Origin: Perognathus longimembris pacificus
Taxonomy: Eukaryota > Chordata > Mammalia > Rodentia > Heteromyidae
Direction: 5' to 3'
NCBI RefSeq assembly: GCF_023159225.1
Contig: NC_063175.1
Location: 4,419,255-4,483,254 of the forward strand
DNA: 64,000 nt
Position numbers and translations under genes: made by a program. The notes beneath the pieces were generated by a model. It saw nothing but the letters and a program-made list of their open reading frames with translations, was not told the DNA's origin and ran no database searches. Of this stretch, positions 31,805 through 44,850 are shown piece after piece (position 1 is the stretch's first letter; each line of letters begins with the position of its first letter).

Positions 31805-32032
31805 ACATCAAGTGCTAGTGGCTTACATCTGTAATCCTAGCTATTCAGGAGGCTGAAATTTGAGAACTGAGGTTCAAAGCCAGGCTGGGCAGAAAAATGG
31901 AAGAGACTGTTGTCTCCAATTATCCATTAATTGGAGGTATGGCTCAAGTGGTAGCCTTGAGCAAAAAAGCCCAGCATGAGCTCAAAGCCTTGAGCTGAAG
32001 ACCCTGTGCCAGCACACACACAAAGAAAACGA
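31805..32032 (+). mobile_element. B1-tRNA chimeric SINE
   Basis: B1 half from 'caagtgctagtggcttacat', linker 'ttgtctccaattatccatta', then a tRNA-like half to an A-rich/CACA tail at about 32032. Moderately diverged. Confidence 0.85.
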
Positions 32033-32839
32033 TTACACAAAGAAAAACTTGCAGCTATTCGTGATTTTTGAAACACACTTGTCACGAACAACTCCATGGT
32101 TTTTAAAGGTAGATTTGCTCTTATTTAAGTAAAATGCCATTGAAAAAGTAAGTGAGGATTTGGGGAGTACTAGCAATGTAATCTCTAGGCTCTCAAGTAG
32201 CTTACTTTCCTGTTTATGTCCCTTTAGAGCAATTTGTCAAATAGTAAGTATGAAAAACCCCTCTTCTAAATCATGACTACTCACTTATTTGGTGGACATA
32301 GCTGAGATAGTTTCAGATTCATGGAAATTAATGGAGGGTTTTTTTGTTTGTTTCTTGTTTTAGAGAATAGTTTTTACTCTGGTTTAGCAAATGATATAAC
32401 CTGAAACTCTTTAAGCCTCTTTTTCTACCAAACACCCTCCGGAATGACATTCCTAATCAGGAATGAAAAAAATGCAAGAAAGAATCAAGAGCACACTCTA
32501 GTTTGGGTTCTGACACTAAGCATTCACTGTTATATTTTTTATGATCTTTTATAGCTTATTGAGTTGAATAAGTGACTGTGCTAGACTGAAGGATCCAAAC
32601 TGAATTTTCTTGATTTGTCTTTTAACAATTGTATGGTTTTCACATGAAGATTAGTACTCCTTAAAGTCCTACATGATCTAACTACTTGGTTCCCTCATCT
32701 TATGACTCATTCAAGTCTCTGAAACCATGAGGCAAACAGATCTTCAAAGGTTGATTGACTTCAGATATTCTCATATAGAGAGAATTCTGACCAACACATT
32801 GAGCCATGTATTAAAGGGAACTTTTTATTTTATTTTAGT
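32033..32839. other. Unclassified sequence
   Basis: No element or exon recognised. Confidence 0.45.
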
Positions 32840-33118
32840 TTTTGAGCCACTGGTACCTGACCAAATTTTTATTTAGTTTTTGTATTTTTTGGTGTCCATT
32901 CCAAGACTTGAATTCAGGACATGGGCAATATCCTTGAGTTTTATTGTTCAAAGCTAACACTCTATCACTTGAGCTACAGCTCCACTTCAGACTTCTTGTG
33001 GTTAATTGGAGATAAGAGTCTCATAGACTGTCCTGCCTACACTGGCTTTTAACCATGATCCTCAGATCTCCTGAGTGTCTAGGATTATTGGCATGAGCCA
33101 CTGGTGCCTGGCTTCAAC
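32840..33118 (-). mobile_element. B1-tRNA chimeric SINE
   Basis: Minus orientation, near full length. Right half at 32885-33000, linker 'gttaattggagataagagtc' at about 33000, B1 half ending 'gcatgagccactggtgcctg'. Confidence 0.85.
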
Positions 33119-34604
33119 TTTTTAAAAAATTAAATTAAATTAATGTTAACTAATGTAAGAAACAAAAAGCTTACATATAAATGTGGTAACATGACCTATT
33201 AGTACAGCATACATTGTTCAAGTTTAGATCAGGTTAAAATATCTATTTCCTCTAATATTTTTCATTTTTCTAGTAAAATATTCAAAACCCTATGATTTTA
33301 GCTTTGTGAAGTACAGAATACGTTATTATCATGTGGAGAAAACCCACTGCATAACAGCATGACTGGATTCTTTTTTACTTCTGTCTAACTATAGCTTAAT
33401 ACCAATTGATCTACCTTTAGCTCTCCCTTCCCACCATTATTCTTTTATTGACTAGCTACATGTCCATTTAATATTATCTGCACTCAGATTTTGAAGTATG
33501 CTCCTCCGTAGATAACAGTGTTTTATTAAGTCCAAAATCAATAATCTCCACCTTATACAACCATTGCCTCTTCATTGTCATATTTTGCTCATTTCACTCA
33601 CTTCGGGTATTCTGGCAGAAGTATTTGAGTGCAGTTGTTGAGTTATATGAAATACTTGGAAAAGACTATATTTCCTCTCAGTTGTCTTATTATATTGCAT
33701 TAGAATTTACTTGCTTTACAACTCCAGAGCAAAGATTACCTATTAAAATATAGGTATCTGAGTTCATATTAAAGATATTGAAATGTCATTAAGTATAAGA
33801 ATATAAATAAAATGTTGTATGCTGAGGGTTATTTCACATAACTATGAAAGAAGAATAGAATGTTTTAAAAAGTATCTTCAAGAATGTGAAGATACGAAAA
33901 GCAATAGTTTATTCTTTCCACTGAAAATGATATCATTGGTAAGGGTAGATAATACCTATTCGCTTGGCTAGGTCTGGGACTCAGGAATGTTCCTGAAATA
34001 AATCTGTGGAGCTCAAAACAAAAGGAAATTGCCACTTCACACATAAAAAGCTTTCATGCCATCTAAAAAACCCCACAAAACTCCCAAACACCTACTCACT
34101 CTACAGTGTATTAGTTGCTAATGGCTTCTGACTAAGGGTTGGATTTTCTCTGTCTTATGGGGAATGATCATCTCTTTCCAATTCAGTCATAGCCCCCTGG
34201 CGAATTTGATTCCAAAATGTAGTTCTTAGTTCCCTCCTGTCTGAAAAGTCTGAGATCCACGATTAGTTTAATTCTGGTGAAAATTGATTTGATATTTTAC
34301 AGCTCATGAACAATTCTTTGACACAATGCTAGGAAAACCTATAGGTAGGTCCTTTGGAAAAACATAATTAAGTTTTTATTTTCCAGTTTCAGAAAAATAG
34401 ACTAGATATCTTTCAACATAGTAGTTCTGTTTATACATTCTATGACAGCTTCAAAAATATCTTTTTTCTTGTGTATATTGAAATTTTTATTGTGTACTGA
34501 ATCTTTATTGCATGTTTAAAATCTTCAATTGTACATTTGCAGTTATATAAGTTCATGTATAGGTTTACTATTTGGAGAAGGGGAGCTTTTTATCTCACTC
34601 AGAG
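33119..34604. other. Unclassified AT-rich sequence
   Basis: No element or exon recognised in about 1.5 kb. Confidence 0.45.
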
Positions 34605-34847
34605 CCTTTTTTTGTTAGTCCTGGGGCTTAAACTCAAGCCTGGTGCTGTCCTTGAGCTTCTTTATGCTCAAGGCTAGTAGTGCACTACCATTTTGTGACA
34701 CCGTGTCACTTCTGACCTTTTCTGAGTAGTTTATTAGTGATGAAAGTTTCATGGACTTTCCTCCAGGGGCTGGTTTCGAACCATGATCCTCAGATTACAG
34801 CTTGTGAATAGCTAGTATTACAAGTGTGGGCCACTAGCTCCCAGCTT
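34605..34847 (-). mobile_element. B1-tRNA chimeric SINE, diverged
   Basis: Minus orientation: 'gtcctggggcttaaactcaa' at the left, B1-like 'tattacaagtgtgggccact' at the right. Confidence 0.78.
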
Positions 34848-34888
34848 AAACATTCTTTTTAAGCTTAAATTTTGTTATTCATACTATT

Positions 34889-35128
34889 CTTAAGTAATTT
34901 TTCTTTTTCTTTTTTCTTTTTTGGCCAGTCCCGTGCCTTGGACTCAGGGCCTGAGCACCATCCCTGGCTTCTTCCCGCTCAAGGCTAGCACTCTGCCACA
35001 TGAGCCACAGCGCCCCTTCTGGCCATTTTCCATATATGTGGTGCTGGGGAATCGAACTGAGAGCTTCATGTGTAGGAGGCAAGCACTCTTGCCACTAGGC
35101 CATATTCCCAGCCCTTAAGTAATTTTTC
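34889..35128 (-). mobile_element. Dimeric ID-like SINE (IDL-Geo) with TSD
   Basis: Body 34904-35113 in minus orientation. cttaagtaatttttc is duplicated exactly at 34889-34903 and 35114-35128. Intermediate divergence. Confidence 0.93.
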
Positions 35129-36394
35129 AAAGGGGCTTCAATTCAATGTGTCAGTTGTGAGTACAGTGCATCTTGATCAACGTCATGCCGTTATCATTCT
35201 CTAGGACCCATACCCATAAGCATACTTATTAAGATGACAAGGTACTGCTGTAGAAGACAATTTCTTGATAGGAAGTAGTACGAGGAAGAACACAGCTGGC
35301 ATGTTTTAAAAGCAGATGCTGTAAAGCTCAAAGCAGGTGTGAGGTGGACAGGGAAATCAGTCTTACTGCAAAAGCACCATGAATTTTGAAGCTCAGCAGC
35401 TGGGAAAAATCCTGGAGAGCATTTCATTAAAATTCTTGCTTTTAAAATGAAAAGACTGAGGGTTCACATGATTGATCAGGGAAAGATTTGTTTTCCGACC
35501 TGAGATTTATTCTGATGGCCCCTTCCCCAAAGTGTATGGTTCATTTAAACTTTCCTTATTTCTGCATGAATAATTCTTTCCGTTCTAACGTACCATGATC
35601 TCACTTTCCAGATTCTTTGTCAACATAGTGATTGCTTTTGATTTAAATATTGCACACTTTTGATTTGAATACTTTTTTCCTAGAGAATTAGAGATTATTT
35701 GCCTTTCATAAAGGAAGTTTAGTTTGTTTACTCCCTAGACAGAGATGACACATTTTAAACCACAGCTGTGTGCTGTGGAATTAGTTTTGATTTTGTGAGA
35801 AAAGCATCCTTTCTATTTATGTAGTCATTTCCTTTCTGCTAATCTTGAGACATTTTTTTCTGAAAGGTTCCTGCTTTGGCCAGGCGCCCCTTGTTAATTA
35901 CATTTTGGTTATATATATCCTTTTCCTGAACACTTTGAGACATTCTGTTGGAAGCTCCTTGAATTTTAACTATATCCTGTTAGTTAAACCACATACTTTT
36001 GCACACTATGAACCTGAGCTCAGTCAATGGAAGCAGAGGGGCAGAGCCTGCTAGGCTAGGGCTAAAAAAGGAGCAGCTGGCCTGCTCTGTGTGTTTGCTT
36101 GCCAGATTTTTGGCTGATAGCCCAGCCTTCTGCAGAAGTAGACTTTGCCATGAAGTGTTCCCTTCAAATTGATGTCTTTATTCCTAGGTGACATCCCAAA
36201 ATCCCAAGTATTTCTAACACTTTACAGCTTTTTCGGGAGATAAAGTGGAGGAAAGGGGTGAGCAGTATAGCTTTATGCTTAAGACCGAGAAAAAAAATCA
36301 TAATAGAATTCAGTACCAAATTAAAGAAAGTGCAATCAGGTGAGTATTTAATAAATGAAAGTAGTATTAATTTTCTTTAGTGTATTCTATGCTT
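35129..36394. other. Unclassified; possible LTR-like patch at 35870-36230
   Basis: Around 36040-36180 there is a G+C-richer patch with 'gggctaaaaaaggagcagct' and a T/C-rich follow-up that could be part of an old LTR. No ends, poly(A) signal or TSD were fixed, so it is not called. Confidence 0.3.
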
Positions 36395-36540
36395 CAAGCC
36401 AGGTATGATGGTACACACCTATAATCTCAGCACTTGGGAGACTGATAGGAAGGATTGCAAAATCAAGGGTAGTGTTGTCTACATAGACACTGTCTCTCAT
36501 CTGTATTATTAATAGAGATATGAGTCTAGCGTCTATGCTA
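36395..36540 (+). mobile_element. B1 SINE, old
   Basis: 'gccaggtatgatggtacaca', 'aatctcagcacttgggagac' and 'ctacatagacactgtctctc' follow B1 order. Confidence 0.75.
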
Positions 36541-36866
36541 AGAAAAAAATAGTGATTACAAAGTTTTTAATTTAAAATGTTTTAATTAATGCCCATAGCC
36601 AATGAATTAACTTTCATTTCCATATAACATTTAAAACATTAGCTTGGTCAAATTGTTATTAGTTGATGCAAAGTACACCATTGTATTCTATCAGAACATA
36701 GATTTGGTACTCAAATTATAATTAAAAGCCCCTTCCCTTTGAATTGAGCTGTTTTTGGGAACTGCTTATCAAAGAAAGGCTTCATGCTCTGAAACTTACG
36801 GTAGAAAGCTTTAAATGCAGGAAATGTAGATTCTATTTATATAAAAGGAATTTAGAAACCGTTTTT
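36541..36866. other. Unclassified sequence
   Basis: Nothing recognised. Confidence 0.4.
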
Positions 36867-36962
36867 GCGGGCTAGGAGATATGGGTCAACTGGTGAAGGC
36901 CCTGCCTCCTGAGTGCAAAGCCCTGAATTCAAACCCCTAAATTGCAAACAATAACAACAAAA
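36867..36962 (+). mobile_element. ID-like SINE, old
   Basis: 'gggctaggagatatgggtca', 'gccctgaattcaaaccccta', then an AACA-rich tail: tRNA-Ala-derived ID layout. Confidence 0.7.
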
Positions 36963-37323
36963 CACCAACTCCTCACCTGGGCTGAGGAGTTAAGTAAAAG
37001 CATAGCATCTGCGCCTCTGTTTTACATCTATCTCCTTTGTTCTGAGTGGCCCTTTTATCTCTGGATTCTAAGAAAGACAGGACTGATGGGTATGGGTATG
37101 AATCTTATGACAAGGGACTAACACTATTCACAGTAACAGTGAGTCTGGCCAGTAGAGGACAGATGTACCCCAAATAGGGAAAGTACCCCAATGCTAACGA
37201 TAAGGCTGCACCTGCAGCAGGAGTAACCCCCTCAAGGGGACCAGGTTGCTCCCTCAAGTGATGACAGCACTAACGAGCTCTCTAGAAACCCTTCTATGAA
37301 CAAGAATTGAGATAATAACTAGG
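36963..37323. other. Unclassified sequence
   Basis: Nothing recognised. Confidence 0.4.
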
Positions 37324-37530
37324 CCAGCTGGGTGCTGGTGGCTCACACCTGTAATCCTTGCTACTCAAGAGGCTGAGATCTGAGGATTGAGGTTCAAAGC
37401 CATCCCAGGTAGAAAAATTAATGAGACTCTTATCTCCAATTAACCAGCAATAAGATGGAAGTCATAGAGTGTTAGCCTAGAGTGAGAAAACCAGCACGAG
37501 GTCCTAAAATCCAGGCCCAGGATTGCTTAA
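37324..37530 (+). mobile_element. B1-tRNA chimeric SINE
   Basis: 'gctgggtgctggtggctcac', 'ctactcaagaggctgagatc', linker 'cttatctccaattaaccagc', then a shortened right half with 'aaatccaggcccaggattgc'. Confidence 0.88.
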
Positions 37531-38999
37531 AAAATGTCAGAACATACATTGTCCAAGATTACTTAATTATACATATTCTCACCTCCAATGGGTCCTACCT
37601 CAAGCTGAGACTCATTTCTGTTTCCTGAAGATGGGCCCCGAGAGGCTTCTTTCGCTTCTTCCTGGGCACAAACAGCATAGCCATAAATGTCCTCTCTTTG
37701 TTCTCCCTGTTTCTCGTGTCTTTAAACATATATAGGAAAGAGGGGTGAAACCTGACACATGGTACCAGCACAGTGAGGCCTCTGGCCTAGATCTCAGTTA
37801 CATTTCCTTTGTGTTTGACCAGAGGCAAAGACATGGCTACCATTTCTACAAGTTTCTTTTGACAGTCTTGCAATGACAAATTTGCTCATTCTGATAACTT
37901 CAATATATAACAACACATTGCAGTTAATGCATAGAAACAGCACAGTTCTCCATGGATCTAAAGAGGGATTTCTTATTCCTAGATACTATAGTTATAAGAA
38001 AAAGAATCAGTTCTGTATCAAGGCAAGAATCTTGCAATTATATTCAATTAACAAATAATGCTGACACAATTAAATTCACACTGATTCTACTTTTTGCCTT
38101 ACATTTTTCCTTCCAGGTTCCTTCCAACCTTTGATCAACCACTGCATGTACACGAGTTCACAAAAATACAGATCTTTTTTGTTCTGCTCAAGGCTACCGT
38201 CGGGCATTTTGCAGCCAGTAACAGAAGCTTTAAAGCAAGCAAGAGCAAAAGTGCAAGAATGTATGCTGGCAGATAGTCTCCTTTTCATTTCTATTTACAC
38301 TCATTTCAAACTTACTCTACTTTGTATAACAGTTGTTTTCATCTTCTCTTTCTCTGTAATAAGCTGTAAAGTGAGTGTGTAAAGAAAGAAGTGTAACCGA
38401 GAGTCTGAAAGTTCACAAGAATTGAATAAATAATCAAGACATGGTATACACAATATTCTACATACTCTGATTCATTTTCCTTTTATGAATTAGTTTTTCT
38501 CTCCCTTTCAGTCCCATGGAAAGAAGAGAAGACACAGACTGGAAGAAGAAAGAATTCGATGGCATGTCATGCATGCCTATGGCTGCTCTGAACTGACCAC
38601 AAACATGGTGGCCTAAAACCGCACACATTTATTCTCTCACGGTTCAGAGGTTGAAAGTCAGTTTCACTGGGCCAAAGTCAAGAAGCCACAAAACCTGTGT
38701 TCCTACCTCTTCCTCCCCTAGACACATAACAATCTGAGAAAAAGCTAATAGTTTAATGAACAAAGCATAAGTTTAACCATCAAGTCTGGGGCTTATTGCA
38801 TTGCTCTAGCCTCTTGGTGCTTAAGAAAAGAAAACAAATTTGCTTCATATGTTACAAATGACTTTACTTTTCTTCAAAAATTGGACAGCAAATAGAATTT
38901 CCTAGAGAATAATGTAATTTTCATTTCATCTTATTTTTTTATGGTATTAAGAAGCCGCTACTACTTGACCCATGTCCCAGCCCTTCTGCTTTTCCAGGA
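37531..38999. other. Unclassified sequence
   Basis: No exon recognised. Several 60-83-residue frames at 37523-38382 look like chance frames without codon or family support. Confidence 0.45.
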
Positions 39000-39130
39000 A
39001 TTTTTTTTGTTTTTTTTGTTTTTTTTTTTTTAGATAGGATCTCATGTGTTTGCCTGGCCTGACCTTGGACCATCCTCCTACCTGTCTCTCAAGTAGCTGA
39101 GATTACAAGTGTATATCACCAGGCCTATCT
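39000..39130 (-). mobile_element. B1 SINE
   Basis: T-rich tail at 39001-39032, then minus-orientation B1 (ataggatctcatgtgtttgc, gtagctgagattacaagtgt). Confidence 0.78.
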
Positions 39131-40437
39131 GAGGACAAGATGATTTTTTTTCCATACCAAGATCCTTGAGAGAGGAGATAATTAGAATGTTTACTTATGT
39201 ACACATTCTCTCTGGCCATCCCTGAGATCCCTCAGAATTCTACAAAGACAAAAGGAGATACTTTGTTTATGTCTTTGAGCTAACATCGGAGGGCTCATTA
39301 GAACAGCTGCTATTCATTTCACCCTTTCTTCAGAAAAGCCTCAGAATAAATACTGAAGAAGGGCAGCATGGCAAACCCATTTATCTTTTTCCTCAAAGGA
39401 AATTTCCCATTAATGACTTAATTAAATAAATACTAAGAAAACATTTGAGACAATATGGAGCAAAACAAAGAAACTCAATCAAGCATTGACAACAAAGCCA
39501 TCAGCAGAGAAAGGGGATACATTTTGTGACCAGAAAAGGCTAGTGGCTCTTCTTAGCATCATTATCTCTATGTTCCTTCAAGCTGGTTCTAATGAGGTGC
39601 ATTGAACATGAGGGAACCTGTTAGCATGGGAGACAGAATCATATACTGTAAGGACAGTGCCCAGGCCCTGAGTCAAGCCCCGGGACTGGCAAAAACAACC
39701 AACCAACCAAATAAATAAATAAATCAGGGTGAAAAATTATCAAGTATAGCTATCGATTGGGTTTCTTTTTCCCTGTCAGCAATCCTGATGCCATAGAAAG
39801 TTTGAGTAACTTCTCCCTTGTCAGCCCAGGCATCACAGTATAGTAATAAGCTGAGCTCAATAGGCAAGGTTTGAAAGTTGAGGTGCAGGAAGAAAATGTA
39901 CCATTTCTTGCAAGATGATATAAGTATGTGGTATCTGCTACAAGTTGATTTTGAAACCATAAGACAGATTTAGTCGTTTGACGCTGTGTTGTCGATGTGT
40001 TTGCTAAGATATAGGTCCCCAAGAGATGTTTGCCTGTGAACAACCTTCCACAGGCCTCCCCAAGAGAGGCTAGGCATTAGTGTAACGGTCAGTCTTCAGA
40101 GCTCCACATTGCCTCTTGGTGGTTTGACTCTGATTTTGTACTACTCTGTACTGTAACATAGAGGAAATTGAGCATAAATAGAAACATGATCTACCTTTCC
40201 ACCATGTATGCTACCTATTCACAAGCAATAAAACAAGCAACATCAGCATCCAAAAGAGAGCCAATGTGGCTGCTAAATCTCTCCAATAGAACAGCAGTTT
40301 TGTTCGCAATGGAATTGTGACGAGCAGGTAAGCGTATGCCCTATGCATGCAGGCTATTTTGTGTTAGAAGCACTTGCAAGTAAATGCAAAAAAGATTACT
40401 CTCATTTCCTTTGTGTTTCTTAAAATCAGAAGATAAA
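39131..40437. other. Mostly unclassified; SINE 3' scrap at 39652-39720
   Basis: 39652-39695 carries the end of the tRNA-like SINE module (aggacagtgcccaggccctg, ccgggactggc), followed by an A-rich AACCAACC tail. The rest is unrecognised. Confidence 0.5.
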
Positions 40438-40645
40438 GGGACAGATATGGTGTTGCACACCTGTGGTCCCAGATTGCAGGGAGGCAGGAAGACCAAGGTT
40501 CAAGGACAGATAGACCAAAGTTAGCTCCCGAGCTTATCAGAGGAATAATATAAAAGTGTAAGGACTGAGGATAGAATTTCAGTGGCAGAACACTTACTTA
40601 TCAAGCTTGAGGCCATGAATTTAACTCCAAGGATAGGAAAAAAAT
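40438..40645 (+). mobile_element. Degenerate B1-ID chimeric SINE
   Basis: B1-like 'gatatggtgttgcacacctg' at the start and ID-like 'gaggatagaatttcagtggc' to 'aatttaactccaaggatagg' at the end. Confidence 0.65.
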
Positions 40646-41574
40646 ATTCAGGCAATGAAATTCCCATGTTTATGCCAAATAACCTTTTAATCCTCAAGAA
40701 CAGAATGTTAGGATAGAAGACAATCTTTACAAACTAACCTGGTTATACTAATTTGGCCTTCCTGATCACTTTATGTAACTCAACAAACCAAATCAAGGCT
40801 CTCTGGTACATCTTATGACTTGTTATTCTCTGAATAATTCAGCACATAAAGTGATTGAGTCTAGTTTCATCTTTGGGGCTTCATTTCCTCATGAGAGATC
40901 CAATTCAGGCAAAACTTGTATTAAGTGAACTGGGATGCCTTTCTATTGTTAATCTGACTTCTGTCAAATTAATTCTCAGGCCCAGCTGGAACTCTTAAAG
41001 AAGGGAGGAGGTGGGATTTTGCCTTCTGTGAGAGGAAATATGCCAGTGTAGAATATGTTCTATTTTTTTTTATAAGCTGGTCCATCTCATGACTCATTTT
41101 AAGGAGAGTAATGCAGACATGAAATGTGTTAAGATGCTCATTCATGCCCACTGTCATCACAACTATGTTACCCTAACTTTATGAGTCCTTGCCCATTTGA
41201 AGCATCTTCTGATCTGATTGGCAGACCAGCCCCAAGAAAATCTGTACAGATGCAGAATACAGGTGGAAAAAATGGACCTGTTTATGCTGTATTACAGAGG
41301 ACAGAGTGTTGCAATATTGAGAAACATTCTCCACCTCAGAATGTGGCATTTTTATGGAACCCCTGGTTATCATGTCTTCTAAATGGGTTGGTCTATGTTA
41401 AACATAAGCACTTAAAAATTATTGGCTTATTTCTAAGTTAAAAGTAAATTCTGTGTTTTATCAGTATCATCAAAACTTATGGTAGCCACAGGCAGAAGTG
41501 GGGATAGCTAAAACTCAAATCATGAATGTTTTTATTGAGTCAGGAATTTGTATAGGAAATATTTTAATATTTAT
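40646..41574. other. Unclassified sequence
   Basis: No element or exon recognised. Confidence 0.45.
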
Positions 41575-41890
41575 TTTTGCCAATCCTGGGGCTTAAACCT
41601 GGCCTGAGCACTGTCCCTGAGCTTCTTTTTGTTTTGTTTTATTTTTTTCCAGACCTGGGGCTTGAACTAAGGGCCTGAGCACTGTCCCTGGCTTCTTTTT
41701 GCTCAAGTCTAGCACTCTACCACATGAGCCACGGTTTCTATATATGTGATACTGAGGAATCAAACCCAGGGCTTCATGTATATGAGGCGAGCACTTTTAC
41801 CACTAGGCCATAATGCCAGCCCCTTGAGCTTCTTTTTGCTCAAGGCTATGAGCTCTACCATTAGAGCCACAATGCCACTTCCAGCTTTTA
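41575..41890 (-). mobile_element. Chimeric SINE fragment interrupted by a dimeric SINE
   Basis: The older SINE's right half is split: 41575-41631 and 41825-41890. tgagcttctttttg occurs at 41618-41631 and 41825-41838 as the TSD of the insert. Confidence 0.85.
41632..41824 (-). mobile_element. Dimeric ID-like SINE (IDL-Geo), nested
   Basis: Minus orientation with a T-rich tail at the left (41632-41650). It lacks part of the central region, where 'gccacggtttctatatatgt' joins the monomers with a short deletion. Older, CpG-poor copy. Confidence 0.88.
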
Positions 41891-42188
41891 TAGGAGACAT
41901 TTTTCAAATGTCTTGTGTAGACTGCCATTTCTAAGAATCACATGTCCTTTTAAGCACAACAGAAGAAATAAGTGTTCCTATAACTGATGTGTTACATTAT
42001 TATTATTTTTTTTTAGAGTTTCCATTCATTCCGTAATAGTAGATTAGACAGTTTGGGGCTGGTAAGTTTAGTGATACATTATTATGGTCATTCAAGGCAC
42101 TTGGAAAGTTTTCAAAAATCAAATGTCCCCAACTTCTTGGCTAATGGGGGCAATTTTCCTTCTCCCATTTCCCATAAAATGTAGCCTA
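41891..42188. other. Unclassified spacer
   Basis: Nothing recognised. Confidence 0.4.
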
Positions 42189-44086
42189 TTTCAAATTTGT
42201 GGGGTTTTTTTTTATTACTTATTTATTGTCAAAGTGATGTACAGAGGGGTTACAGTTACATATGTTAGGCCATGTGTACATTTCTTGTACTGTTTGTTAC
42301 CTCCTTCCTCATTCCCCCATACCCTCTCCCCCCTCCCTCTTTTCCTCTTCCCCCATGAGTTGTTCAGTTGGTTTACACGAAATGGTTTTGCAAGTATTGC
42401 TTTTGGAGACATTTGTTTTTTTATCCTTTGTCTCTCAATTTTGATATTCCCTTTCACTTCCCTAGTTCTAATACCAGTATATACAGTATCCAGGGTACTC
42501 AGATGAGATACAGTGATAGCATGGGTACAACCACAGGAAGGGGATACAGAGGATCATCAACAAAAGAAGCTATATTTTCACATGGCATATTGAAAGTAAT
42601 TACAACAGTGATAGAACACTCATTTCCATAACATGGAGTTCATTTCACTTAGTTCATCTTATGTGTTCATAAGGGCATAGCTATTAGGCTCTTGTGATCT
42701 TCTGCTGTGACAGCCTAAACCTGTGCTAATTATTCCCTGTGAAGGAGACCATAGAGTCCATGTTTCTTTGGGTCTGGCTCACCGCACTTAGTATAATTTT
42801 TTCCAAGTTCTTCCATTTCCTTATGAATGGGGCAATGTCATTCTTTCTGATAGAGACATAAAATTCCATTTTGTATATGTATCACGTTTTCCTGATCCAT
42901 TCATCTACTGAGGGGCATCTGGGTTGGTTCCATATTTTAGCTATGACAAATTGTACTGCGATGAACATTGTTGTGCTGGTGGCTTTAGTGTGTTCTTGTT
43001 TGTGGTCTTTTGGGTAGATGCCCAAAAGTAGGGCTGCTGGGCCATAGGGCAGCTCTATGTTAAGCCTTCTGAGGAATCTCCATACAGCTTTCTAGAGTGG
43101 CTGAACCAGTTTACATTCCCATCAACAATTAAGTAGGGTTCCTTTTTGGCCACATCCCCTCCAACATTTGTTATTGTTAGTTTTCTTGATAAAGGACATT
43201 CTTACTGGGATTAGGTGGAATCTCAATGTTGTTTTGATTTGCATTTCTTTTATGGCTAGTGATGTAGAGCACTTATTCATATGTCTCTTGGCCATTCTCA
43301 TTTCCTCATCAGAGAAGTCTCTTTTTAAGTCTTTAGCCCACTTGTTGAGGGGGTGTTGGTTCTTTGTGGTTTCATTTTGGAGGAATTTAATTTTTTTAGT
43401 CCTGCATATATTTTAGATATGAGGCCTTTGTCCATTGTATGGCCGGTAAAGGTCTTTTCCCAATCTGTGGGCTTTCTGTTTGTCTTGCGAGCTATGTCCT
43501 TTGCCCTGCAGAAGCTCTGCAGTTTCATGCCATCCAATTTGTCCAGCCTTTCTTTGATTTGTAGCATTTCTGGGCCTTTATTAAGGAAGGTTCATCCTGT
43601 GCCAAGGAGCCCAAGTGGTTCTCCACTCCCTTCTGTTAGTGGTTTCAGGGTATTTGTTTTAATTTCAAGGTCATTGATCCACTTGGAATTGATTTTGGTG
43701 CCGGGTGATATATAAGAATCTACTTTTCGTTTGTTGCAGGTGTTGGACCATTTTTGCTAGCACCATTTGTTAAAGAGGCTATATTTCTTCCATCCTATTT
43801 TTTTAGCTCCTTTGTCAAAGATTAAGTAGGCATAGTTGTGCAGGTTCATTTCTGGGTCTTCAGTTCTGTTCCATTGGTCTTCAGGCCTGTTCCTGTGCCA
43901 ATACCAAGCTGTTTTTATTACTATAGCTTTATAATACAGCTTGAAGTTTGGTATTGTAATTACTCCAGCACTGTTCTTTCTGCTTAAGATTGTTTTTGCT
44001 ATTCGCGTTCTTTTATTGTTCCATATGAATTTCTGGATTGCTTCCTCTATTTCATTAAAAAATGGTGTTGGGATATTAATGGGTAT

Positions 44087-44342
44087 TGCATTGAATTTGT
44101 ATTTGTTTTTTTTTGTTTGTTTGTTTGTTTTTTGGCCAGTCATGGGGCTTGGACTCAGGGCCTGAGCACTGTCCCTGGCTTCTTTTTGCTCAAGGCTAGC
44201 ACTCTGCCACTTGAGCCACAGTGCCACTTCTGGCCATTTTCTGTATATGTGGTGCTGGGGAATTGAACCCAGGGCCTCATGTATACGAGGCAAGCACTCT
44301 TGCCACTAGGCCATATCCCCAGCCCAATGCATTGAATTTGTA
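44087..44342 (-). mobile_element. Dimeric ID-like SINE (IDL-Geo) in L1, with TSD
   Basis: Body 44102-44327. tgcattgaatttgta is repeated exactly at 44087-44101 and 44328-44342. The tail reads (TTTG)n on the plus strand, an AAAC-patterned tail. Confidence 0.94.
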
Positions 44343-44600
44343 GATAGCCTTTGGCAATATTGCCATTTTGACACTATTAATCATCCCAATCCAGGAGCAT
44401 GGGAGGTTTTTCCATTTCCTTAGTTCTGTCTTAATTTCATTTTTCATGTTTTTAAGGTTCTCATCATAGAGGTCTTTCACTTCTTTGGTTAAGATTATTT
44501 CTAGGTATTTTATGTTTTTTGAGGCTATTGAAAAAGGAGTTACTTTCCTGATTTTGGCCTTGGTCTTTGGGTCATTGGCATATAGAAAGACCACTGATTT

Positions 44601-44850
44601 TTGAGGGTTTATTTTATTTTTTATTTTTTATTTATTTTTTGGCCAGTCCTGGGGCTTGGACTCAGGGCCTGAGCATTGTCCCTGGCTTCTTTTTGTTCAA
44701 GGCTAGCACTCTGCCCCTTGAGGCACAGTGCCACTTCTGGCCGTTTTCTAGATATGTGGTGCTGGAGAATCGAACCCAGGGCTTCATGTATACAAGGCAA
44801 GCTCGCTTGCCACTAGGCCATATTCCCAGCCCCTTGAGGGTTTATTTTAT
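44601..44850 (-). mobile_element. Dimeric ID-like SINE (IDL-Geo) in L1, with TSD
   Basis: Body 44617-44833. ttgagggtttatttta is repeated at 44601-44616 and 44834-44849. The tail is A/T-mixed. Confidence 0.94.

Noticed and set aside
35870..36230. Possible LTR
   Set aside because: Only composition and a TATA-like patch support it; no terminal repeats, TSD or poly(A) signal could be fixed.
44087..44850. Regularly spaced similar repeats suggesting an array
   Set aside because: They are two independent SINE insertions with different TSDs, not a CRISPR or satellite array.
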